Source: Trichodelitschia bisporula
Lineage: Eukaryota; Ascomycota; Dothideomycetes; Phaeotrichales; Phaeotrichaceae
Assembly (NCBI GenBank): GCA_010356995.1
Contig: ML996692.1
Coordinates: forward strand, 1 to 64,000
Length of the DNA stretch: 64,000 nt
Direction of reading: 5' to 3'
A model generated the notes under the pieces. That model ran no database searches and was not told where the DNA came from. It saw only the letters and a list, made by a program, of their open reading frames with translations. Position numbers and translations under genes: made by a program. Shown in pieces: positions 9,938 to 21,009 of this stretch (positions are counted from its first letter, which is position 1; every line of letters begins with the position of its first letter).

Positions 9938-11072
9938 CTACGGCCCCTCAATAATCACCTTGATGCCCTTGCCCGCCTTGACGTCCTTGAACGCCTCCTC
10001 AGCATCGCTGAACGGCACGGTCCGCGTAATCAGCGGCTTGACCTGTACCCGGCCGCTGTTGATCAGCTCGACCGCGAGCTTGTAGTCGCCGCTGCCATAG
10101 CGGAAGCTCCCCTTGACCGTCAGTTCCTTCGTGCACATAGCCATGATGGGGAAATCGATGTTCGGAGCACCCTGACTCATTAGCGAGCCCCAAATAAAGT
10201 CAATGAGTGCCTACCATCCCCGCCTGGCAGTACGTGCCTCCAGTACGCAGAGCGTGAATACCCGCCTGGATACACGGCGCCGCGCCGCTGGCATCTATGC
10301 ACACATCCGCGCCCGGGCCGAGCTCGCACTCCGCTACCAGCGTGGCCGCGCTCTCCTGTGGGCTCCCACGCGAACGGAAGATATGTGTGGCGGCGAACTC
10401 CCTTGCAAACAGCAGGCGTTCCTCATTGATGTCCACGCTCACGATCTTGCTCGCGCCAAAGGCGCGCGCAACGGCGCAGCAGAGAAGACCTACCGGCCCG
10501 GCGCCGAAGATCAGGACCGACGAGCCAGGGCGCACATCCGCCTGGCGACACACGTGCACGGCGACGGCGGTCGGCTCGGCAAGTGCGCCCTCCTGCAGAC
10601 TGACATGCGGCGCGAGTGGCACGCAAAAGTCCTCCGGCAGGACGTAGAAGCGCGCAAGCGTGCCGTCGCACGGGGGCGTCGCGGCGAAGCGCATGTCCGG
10701 ACATAGGTTGTAGTAGCCGTCCTTGCAGCGTTCGCAGCGGCGGCATGGTATGCCCGGTTCAAGGGCAACACGGTCACCAGGGCTAAGGGAGCGCACGGCG
10801 CTGCCGACTGAGTGCACGATGCCGGCCGACTCGTGGCCTAGCACCATAGGCGCCTTTACGATGAAGTCGCCAATGCGGCCGTGAGACCAGTAGTGTACCT
10901 GCAATGTGAGCTTATGCGGTTGGGAACGAGAATAACCTACATCACTGCCGCAAATGCCGGTGAACTTGACCTCGATGAGTACGTCATGCTCATTGCGCAG
11001 CTCCGGAACGGGGCGATCTTCGAACGAGACCTTGTTGGGCTCCTCGAGGACAAACGAAAGATTCTGTGCCAT
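9938..11072 (-). CDS. XYL2: xylitol dehydrogenase (zinc-dependent polyol dehydrogenase)
   Basis: Oxidises xylitol to D-xylulose with NAD+ in the cytosolic xylose pathway. 349 residues, with two introns of 42 and 43 nt (about 10960 down to 10919, and 10199-10181 region). The first falls inside [16 protein letters not shown] and would be silently read through because its length is a multiple of three. Catalytic-zinc ligands are the Cys of GICGSD and the GHE motif ([10 protein letters not shown]). The structural zinc site is [15 protein letters not shown]. The Rossmann motif is [10 protein letters not shown], and SVDINEER gives an acidic NAD-binding residue. A sorbitol or L-arabitol dehydrogenase is the main alternative; the [10 protein letters not shown] and [13 protein letters not shown] blocks favour xylitol dehydrogenase. 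Confidence 0.88.
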
Positions 11073-11216
11073 TGCGAACTGGGAGTAAAGTCAAGTCGAA
11101 ATTGAGGTTTAACACAAGTCAAAGCTTATCAAGTTCGTCAAGCTCATCAAGTCAGAGGATCACGGCCGAGAAGGACAATTGCAGGGATGCTTCGGAGTGT
11201 GATCCTCCGGGCGGGG

Positions 11217-12263
11217 TCAATTGCTAGTGTCTTCCACCAGTGTAACCCAACCCCACACTGAGTACCAGCACGTCACGACGCCGCCGTTTCCCCAGTCATC
11301 ACGGCCTTCTTCTTCGCCCTCGTCAAGCAGCGCCAGCCCGCGGCCGCGCATCTCTTCGCGGAAGGCCAGCCGCTCGGCTTCAAACCCCAAGCGCAGCGGC
11401 AGCTCCACCAGCACACGCGCACCCGCTGTCGGCGCGAGCCAAGTCGCAACGGCGCGGGCAAGCAGCGCAGGATGCTCCGGCGTGTATATGGAGTCGGCCG
11501 CGAGGATGACCGGAAACAGCTCAGTCTGCCCAACCCGCTCCTCCCCATGCCCCACCAGCACCTTGGGGTCGCGCCAGTCTAGCACAGCAGCAGAAACCGA
11601 CCCACCACGTGCCTCTACCACCGTAGCGTTCGTCGCAACGTTCTGTGCGAGGTTCCCCACAATCTCCGGCAAGTCTGACAGCACCACCTCGGCCCCGAAG
11701 ACCGCCCCGGCGGCAATGCCCACCAGACCCGTCCCGGCTCCCAGTTCTAACATCCGCCCCGATTCTACCACTATGCCATCGATGTGCAGTCGCTTCGCCA
11801 ATAGGTATGACGCCGCCCACGTCTTGAAGCCGAGATTGTCTTCAGTCAGCGCCGGCTCGTGGATGAGGAGGTCGACGGCGCCGTCGCGCACGGGAATACG
11901 GAACGAACGCGTCATAGCAGACATGGCGGAGCGGCCAGACCGTGCGGCGAGCGCGCGGCTTGCATGCTCCCAGACTTCCTCGCGCTCCTCGTCGCTGATC
12001 CACCGAAGGCCGTTTGCGACGATGCCGGTCAGGTATTGCGCGATGCCGGTCGCATCCTCGTCTCTCTTATCGTCACCGTCGGTCCATGATGGTGGCGCGC
12101 GCGACAGCTGGGATAGTGCTTGCAGCAGCTGCTTTGCTGGAGGCTTCGTGTACAGTTGAGGCAGATCAAAGACTGCACGGTCAGCAGTGGTCAGTAGCCT
12201 GCAGTCACACCCACCGTGTGCAACTCCCCCAGTGCCAGGCTCTTCAGAAACTGCGTGCGGCAT
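11217..12263 (-). CDS. protein-lysine methyltransferase, family 16 (Efm2-like)
   Basis: SAM-dependent methyltransferase of the FAM86/METTL21/Efm family, which modifies translation elongation factors in yeast and animals. 334 residues after removing one 42-nt intron near the 5' end (donor GTGGGT after GGVAH, acceptor CAG before FDLPQLYTKP). The intron is a multiple of three and could be read through. Motif I is LELGAGTGLVGIAAG, the family-16 motif LSDLPEIVGNLAQNV follows, and LAADSIYTPEHPAL fits the catalytic post-II region. KTWAASYLLAKRL precedes motif I as in this family. The N-terminal VFDLPQLY helix segment is most like Efm2. The target (probably eEF2) is inference. An ATG at 12296 is an alternative start. 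Confidence 0.78.
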   Translation of the reverse strand: MPHAVSEEPGTGGVAHGGCDCRLLTTADRAVFDLPQLYTKPPAKQLLQALSQLSRAPPSWTDGDDKRDEDATGIAQYLTGIVANGLRWISDEEREEVWEHASRALAARSGRSAMSAMTRSFRIPVRDGAVDLLIHEPALTEDNLGFKTWAASYLLAKRLHIDGIVVESGRMLELGAGTGLVGIAAGAVFGAEVVLSDLPEIVGNLAQNVATNATVVEARGGSVSAAVLDWRDPKVLVGHGEERVGQTELFPVILAADSIYTPEHPALLARAVATWLAPTAGARVLVELPLRLGFEAERLAFREEMRGRGLALLDEGEEEGRDDWGNGGVVTCWYSVWGWVTLVEDTSN

Positions 12264-12441
12264 TCGTGTAGTCGTAAAGTGTAGAAAAAAATGCAAGTGG
12301 CGCTGGCGGTCAAATAGAAGGCGCCAAGCGTTCGGCCCGATAAGACCCTCACCGTCTTATGGCGTCCGGTCTCACGCTCTACCACTCGCTACCAATCTCT
12401 TGCTGTCACCACTCGCTACCACTCTCTCATTCATCCCCAAA

Positions 12442-13244
12442 TCACCCCGCCACTGATGCCTTGAAGCCCGCGTACGCCTGCTGCATGTCGAATTGAAATT
12501 CGCGTGCCTGCTCCTCCGAGAGCTTCTCGGCCGCGCGCATGCGGTTCAGTGTAATCAACCACTGGACAATCTTGCCGCGGCTCTCAAATTCCTTGTCCGT
12601 GACCACGTTGACGGCCTGAATCAGCTCCGCCAGCAGCGGGTGCAGTACGTCCTTGTCCACCATGCCGATGCGTATGGCGTCGAGAAGTGTGATGAAGCTC
12701 TCGGTGGCTGCCATGATGATCTGCGGGGCGGCGGCCTCGGCGGCGGGCTTGTGCGAGGGCTGTTCGACGGTAGTCGGGATGCCGACGCGGATGCGCTCAC
12801 GGGCGCGGGGGCACTCCATCTTGAGGGTTAGCTGTGGAACGACGCCGTGAGTAACGTCGTGAGTGACGTACATCCCACTCCTTCATGAAGGACTCCAGGT
12901 CGCCAAACGCCTTGGCCACACTCTCATCCTGCAGGTTTGATTTGTACTGTTTGAGCAGTCGGCTGCAGGTCTCCGTGTACTGGCCCTCGGCCACAGAGTC
13001 TTTGAGGTACGCCTTCTCAAGCGCGTCCAGCGTCGTGATGATGCTGTAGACCTCACCCAGCGACTCGTAGAGATCGCGCTCGGCGTTGTTGGTGGCGAGC
13101 TTTGCTTCCTGGTGGCGTTAGACAGCTCGAGGCGAGACGAGACAGCCAACGCACCTCGTCGAGATTGATCGTGGATGAGAGCGCGAAGGTAGGCGCGATG
13201 GAGTAGGGTGTGGGGGCATACGCGAGCTGCCGCTGGGGATACAT
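12442..13244 (-). CDS. VPS28: ESCRT-I subunit VPS28
   Basis: Vps28 bridges ESCRT-I and ESCRT-II in sorting of ubiquitinated membrane proteins at endosomes. 238 residues; introns of 46 nt (after INLDE) and 40 nt (after SFMKEWD). The N-terminal helical core AERDLYESLGEVYSIITTLD binds Vps23. The compact four-helix C-terminal domain, AATESFITLLDAIRIGMVDK and IVQWLITLNRMRAAEKLSEE, ends close to the usual family length. It is divergent from NOC2 across 259 bp. Confidence 0.93.
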
Positions 13245-13503
13245 GACGGCAGCACAAAGCGACGGTGACTTGGTTTGCGGCAATGGTAGTGAAGTAATGG
13301 AGTGGTTTCAGATGCTATCGTGGTATCAATCCGTGTTGATCTCCACCCGCGCCCATCGGATCGTCACCTCCGCACGCGACCTCCGTCGGCTTGGCAGCGG
13401 GCCGTTTTCTGTCCGACCCCAGCGCAAGCCTTTGCATCGACCTTCGCATCGCGACGCTTCAAATCTGCTGTCACTATTTTTCAGCCTTCGCCTTCACCCA
13501 GCA
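13245..13503. promoter_or_regulatory. bidirectional promoter interval VPS28/NOC2
   Basis: 259 bp between the divergent starts of two housekeeping genes. The NOC2-proximal part is pyrimidine-rich on the coding strand. No discrete element was identified. Confidence 0.45.
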
Positions 13504-15738
13504 ATGGCCCAATCCAAGTCTACGAAAAAGTTTGAGAAACATCATCTTAAAGATACCCTCAAGCGCCGCAAGGAGTCTGCCAAAATCAAACAGCGCAACC
13601 AGCTCGCCGCGAAGAAAAAGTCGAAGCGCCCCGAGCAAGATGAAGCCACCGAAACCAAGCCCGCCAAAGCCGACGCGGCCTTCGAGAGCATGACCGTTGA
13701 CGACTTCTTCCAGTCCGGCTTCGATCTTCCCGAGAACCCCAAGGCCAACAAAAAGAGGAAGCGTGCACCGGCCAAGGAAGACGCAACCTCAGCCGATTCC
13801 GATGATGGCGACGACTCCCCCGACTCTGAGGTCCCAGGCGTCGATGCAGACGAATCCGCCCCTGATTCTGACGACGACCCCGAACTTCACAAGCAGCAGC
13901 TCGAGGCGCTTGCCGAAAAGGACCCAGAGTTCTACAAGTTCCTTAAGGACAATGACGCCGGGCTACTCGACTTTGAGGAGGATTTGGCGCTCGACCTCTC
14001 CGATGACGATCGGCCGAGCAAGAAGCGCAAGAGCGAAGATCACGAGGTCACCGAGGCCATGCTTACCAAATGGCAGGCGGCCATGGCGGACCAGAAGTCG
14101 CTGCGTGCCATGAAGGAGGTGGTGCTGGCCTTCCGCGCTGCCGCGCACGTCAACGATGACGGCAAGGCGTTCAAATACACTGTGTCTAGCTCTGAATGTA
14201 CGTCTTCGTTTCTTGTTCCCCACCACTGCTGACGGCGTAGCGTACCACAAGTTGCTCACGATTGGGTTGAAGCACATTCCCGAGGTACTCGAGCACCACC
14301 TGCCCGTCAAGACGGCCGCGTCGGGCAAAGTGTGAGTGAACTCGCGCTCGCTGTTTTCCGCTAACTCTCCAGGAACCTCAACACCGACTCCAAAAAGTAC
14401 CGCACACTCACTCCTATTCTCAAATCCTATATCCTTTCCGTCCAGGCGCTGCTCGAAGGCCTTGCCGACGATGCCACCCTCCGCCTCACCCTGACCTCCG
14501 TCCTCCCCCTCCTCCCGTACATCCTCTCGTTCAAGAAGATAATCCGCGACTTCACCAAGCTTGTCGTCAACGTCTGGTCGTCAGGCTCCAGCACTGAGGC
14601 GGCCCGCATCGCCGCATTTCTGGTCCTGCGCAAGCTCGTCGTGATCGGAGATCCCGGCATCCGCGAGGCGGTCCTCAAAGCGACGTATCAGGGACTCGTC
14701 AAGGGCAGCCGCAACACGACCGTCCATACAATCCAGGCGATCAACCTGATGAAGAACTCGGCCGCCGAGCTCTGGGGTCTCGACGCCAACGTCGGCTACA
14801 CCACTGGCTTCTCCTTCATCCGTCAGCTCGCCATCCACCTGCGCTCCAGCATCACAAACCCCACGCGAGAAAGCTACAAAACCATCTACAACTGGCAGTT
14901 CGTCCATAGCCTCGACTTCTGGTCGCGCGTGCTCGCGCAGCATTGCGCGACGTTGCGTGAGGCCGAGACCGGCAAGCAGTCGCCGCTGCGCCCGCTCATC
15001 TACCCAACTGTGCAGGTTACACTCGGTGCGATGCGCTTGATCCCGACGGCACAGTACTTTCCACTGCGCTTCCAGCTGGCGCGCGCGCTGTGCCGACTCT
15101 CACTCGCGACTACAACGTACATCCCGCTCGCGCCGGCCCTCTACGAGGTGCTGAACTCGGCCGAGCTCAGAAAGGCGCCCAAGGCGAGCACGCTCAAGGC
15201 CGTCGACTTTACGACCGCCATCCGCGTGCCCAAGTCCTACCTGCGTACGCGCACGTATCAGGACGGGCTCGGCGAGCAGGTGGCGGAGCTGTACTCGGAG
15301 TTTCTTGTCCTGTGGTGCAAATCGATTTCGTTCCCGGAGCTCGTGCTGCCCATCGTGGTGCTACTGCGTCGCTGGCTGAAGGAGGTTGGTCACAAGACAA
15401 CAGGCAACAAAAACGGCAAGATCAACGCCGCCATCGCGCTGGTAGTGCAGAAGGTGGAGGCAAATTCGGCGTGGATCGAGGAGCGCCGCGCGCGGGTCGA
15501 CTTTGCGCCCAATAACCGTGCCGGGGTCGAGAGCTTTCTAAAGGAGGACGCGTGGGAGTCGACGCCGTTGGGTGCCTTCGTTGTCGGGCAACGCAAGACA
15601 CGCGAGGAAAAGGCGCGGCTCGTAGACGAGGGTCGGCGGGCGGAGGAGAAGAAGCGGCGGCCCGACGCGAGCCAGGCGGACGCCGAGGCTGTGCATACCG
15701 AGAGTGAGAGTGATGACGAAGGAGACGAGAGCGAATAG
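13504..15738 (+). CDS. NOC2: nucleolar complex protein 2 (60S ribosome biogenesis)
   Basis: Noc2 pairs with Noc1 or Noc3 to move pre-60S particles from nucleolus to nucleoplasm. About 717 residues, with two introns of about 43 and 41 nt near 14200 and 14335. The N-terminus is very basic and Lys-rich (KKKSKRPEQD), then acidic (Asp/Ser-rich, DSDDGDDSPDSE), with SMTVDDFFQSGFDLPE. The conserved Noc2 domain follows, including KYRTLTPILKSYI, LRKLVVIGDPG, YNWQFVHSLDFWSRVLAQH, LIYPTVQVTLGAMRLIPTAQ and FPLRFQLARALC, and the C-terminus is acidic. Length and block order match the family. Divergent from VPS28. Confidence 0.95.
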
Positions 15739-16248
15739 GCGCAGAACTAGATCGTATCCGAATTTCATTTGGTGTGGCCTCGTGTATAGGTCTTGTCGGC
15801 TTCCTCTTTTACTATGACTGGGATTTGGATCTATACGTGCATTCGGTTCGATACCCGGCCCAATTTGGCCCCAGCGTCCATCGCGATCCGCATCGGCCTA
15901 TCCAGGTCCCAGGATCGCAAACGCGCGACCATCCCGGCTCCGATCACTGACGGCCACCGTGAGGCAGGCCGACCCCAGTTGCCCTCTCCGGTTAGCCTCG
16001 CGACTGCTCTCCATCCTATGTTCTTCGCCTTCCTGTATGCGAACCACGACCGGGTTGCGATGCTATTCCCAGGTCACACTTGTCTTATACCTTCCCGATT
16101 GCGTGGCACATGGCATTGGATGGCATTGGATGGCATCACACATGGTGTGGCACATGGCTAGATCGTGGGCCACCCCACAGGCCCATAGCGGGCATCTTAA
16201 GAAGTGGCCCATCTGCCGGGCATCATTCATGCGATACAGACGCTCATT
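15739..16248. promoter_or_regulatory. upstream region of secreted lipase gene
   Basis: 510 bp between the NOC2 stop and the lipase start. The 12-mer GTGGCACATGGC occurs at 16103-16114 and again at 16147-16158. Between them is a tandem TGGCATTGGA (16111-16120 and 16121-16130). The rest is unremarkable. Confidence 0.45.
16103..16158 (+). repeat. direct repeats in lipase promoter region
   Basis: Two copies of GTGGCACATGGC flank a tandem 10-bp TGGCATTGGA repeat, about 90-145 bp upstream of the lipase start. They could be regulator binding sites or slippage products; no function can be shown. Confidence 0.6.
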
Positions 16249-17949
16249 ATGCATTCAATAACATCCCTAATACTGCTCGCCTTCGCCCTCACCCTCCCCG
16301 CCGCGGCCCTTGTCACCCGCCAGGCGAACGCCAGCACCATCACATCCGTAACCTACGCCCACGGCACGGTGCTAGGCCTCACCCTCGGCCTAACTGAGAC
16401 CTTCAAAGGCATCCCCTTCGCCGAACCCCCCGTCGGGCCGCTACGCCTCCGTCCTCCCGTACCCATATCGCGGAATCTGGGTACCTTTGCCTCAGACCCA
16501 TCGCCCCGAGCCTGCCCCCAGTTCAGTAGCCAAGTCGACACTAAGTCCCTCCCCGCCGAAGTCGCAAGCCTCTACAAAAGCACCCCCTTCGGACAAGTCA
16601 TCGCCAACGCGGGCGAAGACTGCCTCACCCTCTCCATCCAGCGGCCAGCCGGCACACGGTCCAGCGCCAAATTACCCGTCGTATTCTGGCTCTATGGCGG
16701 CGCCTTCGCAACCGGCTCAACGAACAGCTACGACGCAACCTCACTGCTAACCCGCGCCAAAGCCCTCAAGCAACCCGTCCTATTCGTCGCAGCAAACTAC
16801 CGCCTCGGCGGCTTCGGCTTCCTGCCCGGCGCCGCCGTCTCTCGTGCCGGAGCCTCGAATCTGGGTCTGCGGGACCAGCGTGCCGCGCTCGAGTGGGTAC
16901 AGGACAACATTGCGTCCTTCGGCGGCGATCCGGACCGTGTGGTGATATGGGGCGAATCGGCGGGCGCGCTGTCCGTCTTCGACCACACGGTCATCAACGG
17001 CGGCGACCACACGCGCAACGGGAAAGCCCTGTTCCGCGGCGCGATCATGAATTCCGGCGCCGTGGCGCCGACGCAGAACGTCAGCCACCCGAAGCCGCAG
17101 GCCGTGTATGACAGTGTGCTGCGGGCGGCGGGATGCGCGAAAGCAGTCGACGGGCTCGAGTGCCTGCGCGGACTCAGTTACGGCGCGTTCGTGAACGCGG
17201 TGGATTCCGTGCCGGCGGTATTCAGCTACCGCAGCGTTGATCTGGCGTACTTGCCGCGCCCGGACCCGGCGGACGGGTTCTACAACGTGTCGCCTGAGGT
17301 TGCGATCGTGGAGGGACGCTATGCGCGGGTTCCCATCATTGTTGGCGACCAGCAGGACGAGGGAACACTGTTTACCCTGACGCTTAGCAACGTAACCACG
17401 ACATCCAAGCTCGAGGCATACCTCGCCAGCATGTTTTGGGACGCGACACCCGCGCAAATCGCAGCGCTGGTGAAAACGTACCCGCGCGATCCCGGTGCGG
17501 GCTCGCCGTACAACACCGCGCTTACGAACGAGATATACCCGGGGTTCAAGCGCGTGGCTGCGATTCTCGGCGACCTGACCTTCACGTTGAGTCGACGGGT
17601 GTATCTGGCGGCTGTGGCGAATAATATCCCCGCGTGGTCGTATCTGTCGACGTACCTGTATGGCACGGCGGTGCTTGGCACCTTCCATGGGAGCGACATT
17701 CTCGAACTGTTCTACGGCGGGATCCCGTGGCCGCTGCCCGCGGCGGCGATGGAGACGTATTACATCTCGTTCATCAACCATCTGGACCCGAATGCTATCC
17801 GCGACGGGCTGATTGACTGGCCGCGTTACACGCCCGAGGGGCGCAAGCTGATGAATTTCCAGCAGGCACTGAGCGCGGTTATCAAGGATGACTTCAGGGA
17901 GGACAGTTATCGGCAGCTGGCGCAGTCCCCGCAGTCGTTTCGTCTCTAG
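16249..17949 (+). CDS. secreted type-B carboxylesterase/lipase
   Basis: Alpha/beta hydrolase of the carboxylesterase type-B family (Geotrichum/Candida rugosa lipase-like), hydrolysing triacylglycerols or esters outside the cell. 566 residues, intronless. A signal peptide (MHSITSLILLAFALTLPAAA) is present. FKGIPFAEPPVGPLR and EDCLTLSIQRP are family blocks, and WLYGGAFATGS is the oxyanion-hole region. The catalytic triad is Ser in GESAGALS, Glu in QQDEGTLF and His in GTFHGSDI. Several N-glycosylation sequons are visible. An upstream in-frame codon would extend the open frame to 16204, but the signal peptide fixes the start at 16249. Substrate not assignable. Confidence 0.92.
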   Translation: MHSITSLILLAFALTLPAAALVTRQANASTITSVTYAHGTVLGLTLGLTETFKGIPFAEPPVGPLRLRPPVPISRNLGTFASDPSPRACPQFSSQVDTKSLPAEVASLYKSTPFGQVIANAGEDCLTLSIQRPAGTRSSAKLPVVFWLYGGAFATGSTNSYDATSLLTRAKALKQPVLFVAANYRLGGFGFLPGAAVSRAGASNLGLRDQRAALEWVQDNIASFGGDPDRVVIWGESAGALSVFDHTVINGGDHTRNGKALFRGAIMNSGAVAPTQNVSHPKPQAVYDSVLRAAGCAKAVDGLECLRGLSYGAFVNAVDSVPAVFSYRSVDLAYLPRPDPADGFYNVSPEVAIVEGRYARVPIIVGDQQDEGTLFTLTLSNVTTTSKLEAYLASMFWDATPAQIAALVKTYPRDPGAGSPYNTALTNEIYPGFKRVAAILGDLTFTLSRRVYLAAVANNIPAWSYLSTYLYGTAVLGTFHGSDILELFYGGIPWPLPAAAMETYYISFINHLDPNAIRDGLIDWPRYTPEGRKLMNFQQALSAVIKDDFREDSYRQLAQSPQSFRL

Positions 17950-18021
17950 TCTTGTACACAGTATTCAAATTCAGCTGCCGTTGCGTCAATTCTGCATTAA
18001 GGTATCTCAAGCATCAAACCG

Positions 18022-19441
18022 TTACTTGCCGTCCGTAGCATTCTCATCCTTTATGGCATCGTCCTTACTGGCCTCCTCTTTCACCTCCACTTCCTCCGCA
18101 TCCTCCGCCGCCTTCGTCTCCTGCCTCACCTCCTGCTTCTCTTCCGCATGTTTCTTGTCCTCCTCATCCTTCTTATCGTCTCCCTTTTCCTCGCTTCCTG
18201 CACCATCCATACCACCCATACCCACCTCCCCCTGCCCCGCCACCACTGGCGCCAACTCCCGATCTACGCTCCCCTCGCGCCTTGATCTCCCCACTGCAGC
18301 ATCCAAGTCCAGTGCATGCGGCGGCCTCTGCGGCCCCGTATCGACGGCATCAATCTCTGGCGGCCCGCGTGCATGTGGTTCCTCTTCCTCCAAGCCGCCC
18401 ATCTCATCATCCACGCGACGTACCACGCCCGCCTCCTGCTCCTGCCTTATCAACTCGCCCTGCGTGACCGCGCCCTCAGCACGCAGCGCGAGCTCTGTCG
18501 TCATCGCTGTATCCACTGGCGCCATCACACCATTGACCACGCTGACAGTCTCGATGCGGCCCTCGCCGTTTATACCGTTCAGCTCCCCCGCGTCCACGCT
18601 GTCAGACCGCAAGTCACGATCGGAACTGCTGGCCGGTGAGCGGGAGAGCCATGGAATAGGCGTAAGCAGCGCACCGCCGAGGGACTCATCACTCCCGAGC
18701 GCAGGCGTAGCGTCGAACGACGCGCCGAGGAAGCCGTTCAGCGTTATCGTACTCGGCAGAGAAGCGCCGGGAATCGGAAACGCTGCCGTATTACTCGAGA
18801 CGTTGATGACGCGATCGAGCGCGCGCAAATATGGCGGGAGGAAGCGGTAGTGCTGCTTCGGGCGTAGGACGAGCTCGGCGAGGCGCTGCACCGTGTGTGG
18901 CGGATGGGTAGGGAAGTTGTCGCGCAAAGTGTCGGTTATGGACGCTAGGAGCCGAGTTAGCTCGGCTGAGTGCGGCGGCTCCGGGCGATAGTCTGTATCC
19001 GGGGCGCGAGACTGCCCGGCCGAGAATGTGGGTATGGGTGGGCGTGCTGGAGGGGGCGCATTCTCTTTGTTCGTTGCTTGTGAGTCGATGCTCGTCGTCA
19101 GCTGGCTTGATGACACGGTCACTTCTTCGCGGGGCCCTTGTGACGGGACGACAGGCGGCCTTGGGAGGAGTTCAGGGGCGGGAAATTTGTTGCGCACGAT
19201 CTATGCAGTGTCAGAGGTTGAAGCATTGCAACTGTTGTCTGCCTCACCAGCTCAATCTCATCGAGTACCTCGCCCAGGACGTGTGGCCATTCCTCGCTGA
19301 GATAGTCAGCACTGCGGAATTATTGTCGTGTAACTCACGGTGGAAACGAGCCATCTATGGTCGCCTGTTCGAGCAGTTCTTCGGCTGGGATCGTCAGCGT
19401 TGCTTGGTGTGGTCAAGGCGCGCCATACTGGAGATCAACAT
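18022..19441 (-). CDS. PPP4R2: protein phosphatase 4 regulatory subunit 2
   Basis: R2/Psy4-type subunits direct PP4 to DNA-damage and cell-cycle substrates. 428 residues in four exons: 19441-19429, 19384-19339, 19296-19248 and 19200-18022. Phases and splice signals (branch CTGAC, CCAG acceptor) all agree. The conserved helical core spans roughly residues 5-150: EELLEQATIDGSFP, EWPHVLGEVLDEIELIV, then HPPHTVQRLAELVLRPKQHY and FLPPYLRALDRVINVSS. The C-terminal 250 residues are low complexity and end in a charged Glu/Lys/Asp tail (KGDDKKDEEDKK), as in other PPP4R2 proteins. The yeast counterpart is PSY4. Tail length is not conserved in the family. Confidence 0.87.
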
Positions 19442-19871
19442 GACGGCGCCAATAGGCTACTGCACCGCCGTGCGGCGTGTCTCTGTAGGGAAGCGGTCGC
19501 GGTACGAAGCCGTACGTAATCAACAATTCAGGCGACAGTGGATGGCAGAGATGGATATAAAGAGGTACAGGCGTTGTGGTTGTGAAGCTATTCTATCAGG
19601 GTACATCATCGAAGTGCTGTTTCAGCCACGCGCCACGCGCCAAGCATGATATCTCGAGCCACATATATGTGGCGGTGCATTGCCAGTATCCTCATCCCTC
19701 AACGTCACCATGCTCGTCTCCTCGGCCCAGTTGCCGCTTGCCGACGGTTAATCTCAGGGTCTCATAATAACCACCACCGTGATCATCCAGCTAGTTGCGG
19801 CCCCATTATGGTGATCGGCAGCCCTGAAACACCGAAAGCGGGCCGGTGTGCTAATCCCAGCGTAGCCGATC
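19442..19871. other. intergenic
   Basis: 430 bp between the start of PPP4R2 and the stop of the DUF1769 gene, both on the minus strand. Nothing beyond presumed promoter and 3' sequence is recognised. Confidence 0.45.
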
Positions 19872-21009
19872 TTACCCCAAGCCGGCACCCTTGACCGAAA
19901 ATTCCTTCGTTGAGAAGTCATCTGAGCCGATGGACTCCGGCGGCGTGGGTACTGCTGCACCCGTTTGTTCCCGGACGCGCGTCTCGGCGTCCATCTCTGC
20001 CTGGTGCCGAACAAGGTCCTCATCCACCGCCTTTTGCACATCATCGCCGAAGAGCAATGTGAACACAACCACGAAGTAGACCTCACCCGTCGCGCGGTTC
20101 TTAAACACGTAGCGCAGGTTGTGCGTCTTGTCGCCGATATAACGAATCACGCCGATAGAAAAGCCGGGCAAACGCAGCGCGAACTCTGCTAGCGTGAGCT
20201 TGATCCACATTCACTCTATCAAACGTACTGTTGAAGTCGATGTACGGGTTGAAAAAGTCGCCATGGTAGACGCGGCCCTTCTCAAACGCAAAGGTTTCGC
20301 GGTTCTTGGCCGACAGGAAGTGCTTCCGCCGCTTGTGTTGCTGGTGCGGTAGCCCCAGCCGCGCGCGCACGTGCTCCCCGCTATTTCATAAGCTTAACGT
20401 CGCGATATCGTATTCACCGACTCACCTCCCATCCGCCCCCTCCTCCAACGGCCTCTCATCATCGAGCGGCGCCAGCTCCGCTCCAATCTCCCCAATCCGC
20501 ATCGCAAACCAGCACGACAGGCTCGGACCGTACAGCCACGGTTCATCCGCATACGCGTCGCACTCAATGCCGGGATCGATAAACTCCTTCACTATGCGCA
20601 CAGCCATGTTGAACCCCGGCGGCAGGCGGTCACGTACGGGGTGGTCGAAATCGTTCCCCCACACCGTATGCAAGCTCTCAAGGTCCTGTTTCGGAACAAA
20701 TGAGAAGCTGATGCTGTATCGGTCGCGCTTATGGCCTGGGTCGTCAAAGTAGTCGCTATGTGCGCGCGAACCACGTGGCAGCCCACGGTACTCGCGAATG
20801 CGCACCTTGACCTGCGTGGTCATGAACTCGTTCTCAAAGCATGTCGTACGGTTCGTGTTGACGAAGACCGGCTTGTGTGTCGTAGGGTCATAGGATGGGC
20901 CCGCTGTGACGCGCAGCAGGTACTTTTCCGCATATAGAGATTCCTCCACGTTGTCCGGTGATGACGTCTCAGAGCGCACGGCGCGCGCGAGCGAGCTGAT
21001 AATGGACAT
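19872..21009 (-). CDS. DUF1769 family protein
   Basis: Conserved fungal protein of unknown function (DUF1769). The first exon (21009 to about 20424) carries the main domain: YLLRVTAGPSYDPTTHKPV, VRIREYRGLP, YFDDPGHKRDRYSISFSFVP and DLESLHTVWGNDFDHPVRD. It ends with LYGPSLSCWFAMRIGE. After an intron near 20390-20423 comes FEKGRVYHGDFFNPYIDFN. A second intron (donor GTACGT near 20228) leads into FALRLPGFSIGVIRYIGDKT and YVFKNRATGEVYFVVVFTLLFG. Block order matches the family. No signal peptide or membrane segment is seen, so a cytosolic protein is expected; the function is not known to me. Confidence 0.85.
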
